From Mermis nigrescens (taxonomy: Eukaryota; Nematoda; Enoplea; Mermithida; Mermithidae): a DNA stretch of 64,000 bases. Shown piece after piece: positions 63,379 through 64,000 of this stretch (position 1 is the first letter of the stretch; every line of letters begins with the position of its first letter). The notes beneath the pieces are model-generated. The model had not been told where the DNA came from and did no database searches. It worked only from the letters and a program-made list of their open reading frames with translations. The DNA is taken from positions 6,760,480 to 6,824,479 of the forward strand of contig JAVLUZ010000143.1 of the NCBI GenBank assembly GCA_036768485.1, in the 5' to 3' direction. A program made the translations under genes and the position numbers.

Positions 63379-63952
63379 AGTATGTCTCATCACTGATTAA
63401 ATGTTAAATTAAATTTATATGGGCGTATTAGTGCATTTAAAATGGAAGAATTCCAGCCACTCGCCCTCACTGAGCTGATCTGCTGAAGTACAGTAATTCG
63501 TCTTGTTTAGCTTACTGTAGCCCTTAAAAGAATTGACTGAAAAGCTCTCGAATAAATGAAACAGACTATAGTATGTCCCAGTACTGATTAAATGCCTAAA
63601 TTAAATTTATTAGGCAGATTAGTGCATTAAAAATTGAAGAATTCCAGCCACTTGCTCTCACTGAGCTGATCTGCTGAAGTACAGTAATTCGTCTTGTTTA
63701 GCTGACTGTAGCCCTTAAAAGAATTGACTGAAAAGCTCTCGAATAAATGAAACAGACTATAGTATGTCCCAGTACTGATTAAATGCCTAAATTAAATTTA
63801 TTAGGCAGATTAGTGCATTAAAAATTGAAGAATTCCAGCCACTTGCTCTCACTGAGCTGATCTGCCGAATTACAGTAATTCGTCTTGTTTTGCTTACTGT
63901 AGCCCTTAAAAGAATTGACTAAAAGCTCTCGAATAAATGAAACAGACTATAG
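63379..63952. repeat. Three tandem units of 191 bp
   Basis: Units start at about 63379, 63570 and 63761, each beginning near GTATGTC and ending CTCGAATAAATGAAACAGAC. The second and third are nearly identical; the first is more diverged. Each end is the inverse of TCTGTTTCATTTATCCGAG at about 63024, so the array and the tRNA-like units share inverted termini. Confidence 0.9.
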
Positions 63953-64000
63953 TTTCACACCACACAGAAACCCTAGAATTCGGTATGGCTGTAAATGTAG

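Overview
This is eukaryotic nuclear DNA, most likely from an invertebrate animal; a nematode is my best guess, but nothing seen here fixes the phylum. The evidence is a spliced single-copy metazoan gene, a Ty3/gypsy-type LTR retrotransposon, many nested DNA transposons with clean target-site duplications (TSDs), microsatellites, and no bacterial gene order.

Layout. (1) 1-5545: a foldback-type inverted repeat with minisatellite-bearing arms, cut by the left window edge. (2) 6165-26688: two inverted copies of one gypsy-type family. The outer, minus-strand copy is flanked by the 4-bp repeat TTAC. The inner, plus-strand copy (12278-24782) lies inside it, and both are decayed. The family carries gag, protease, RT, RNase H and integrase. 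In the env position, overlapping the end of pol by 94 nt, it has a long third ORF whose N-terminal part reads as an RNase D-like DEDDy 3'-5' exonuclease. That is the most novel thing in the window. (3) 26689-34200: nested DNA transposons, including a 3.4-kb hAT-like element (28384-31806) inside a MITE inside an older repeat. (4) 34338-59568: one host gene, snurportin-1, reconstructed from eight exons on the plus strand. Phases join without conflict and give 358 codons plus stop over 25.2 kb. (5) 59575-64000: a MITE inserted at the snurportin stop codon, tandem repeats, more MITEs, and a tandem array with two degenerate tRNA-like units.

At least five short repeat families (called A-F here; A, B, C, D and G have recognisable 8-bp TSDs) fill the introns. 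Many copies are nested, so insertion order can be read directly. The snurportin exons are about 4 percent of the gene span. Repeats come within about 25-45 bp of exons 3 and 8 and within 6 bp of the stop codon.

The only cellular gene I can support is snurportin-1, the importin-beta adaptor for trimethylguanosine-capped snRNPs. Everything else recognised is mobile or repeat-derived. Several inactivating changes in the retroelement look like CpG-to-CpA decay, and one intronic segment lacks CpG entirely over 660 bp, so cytosine methylation is possible.
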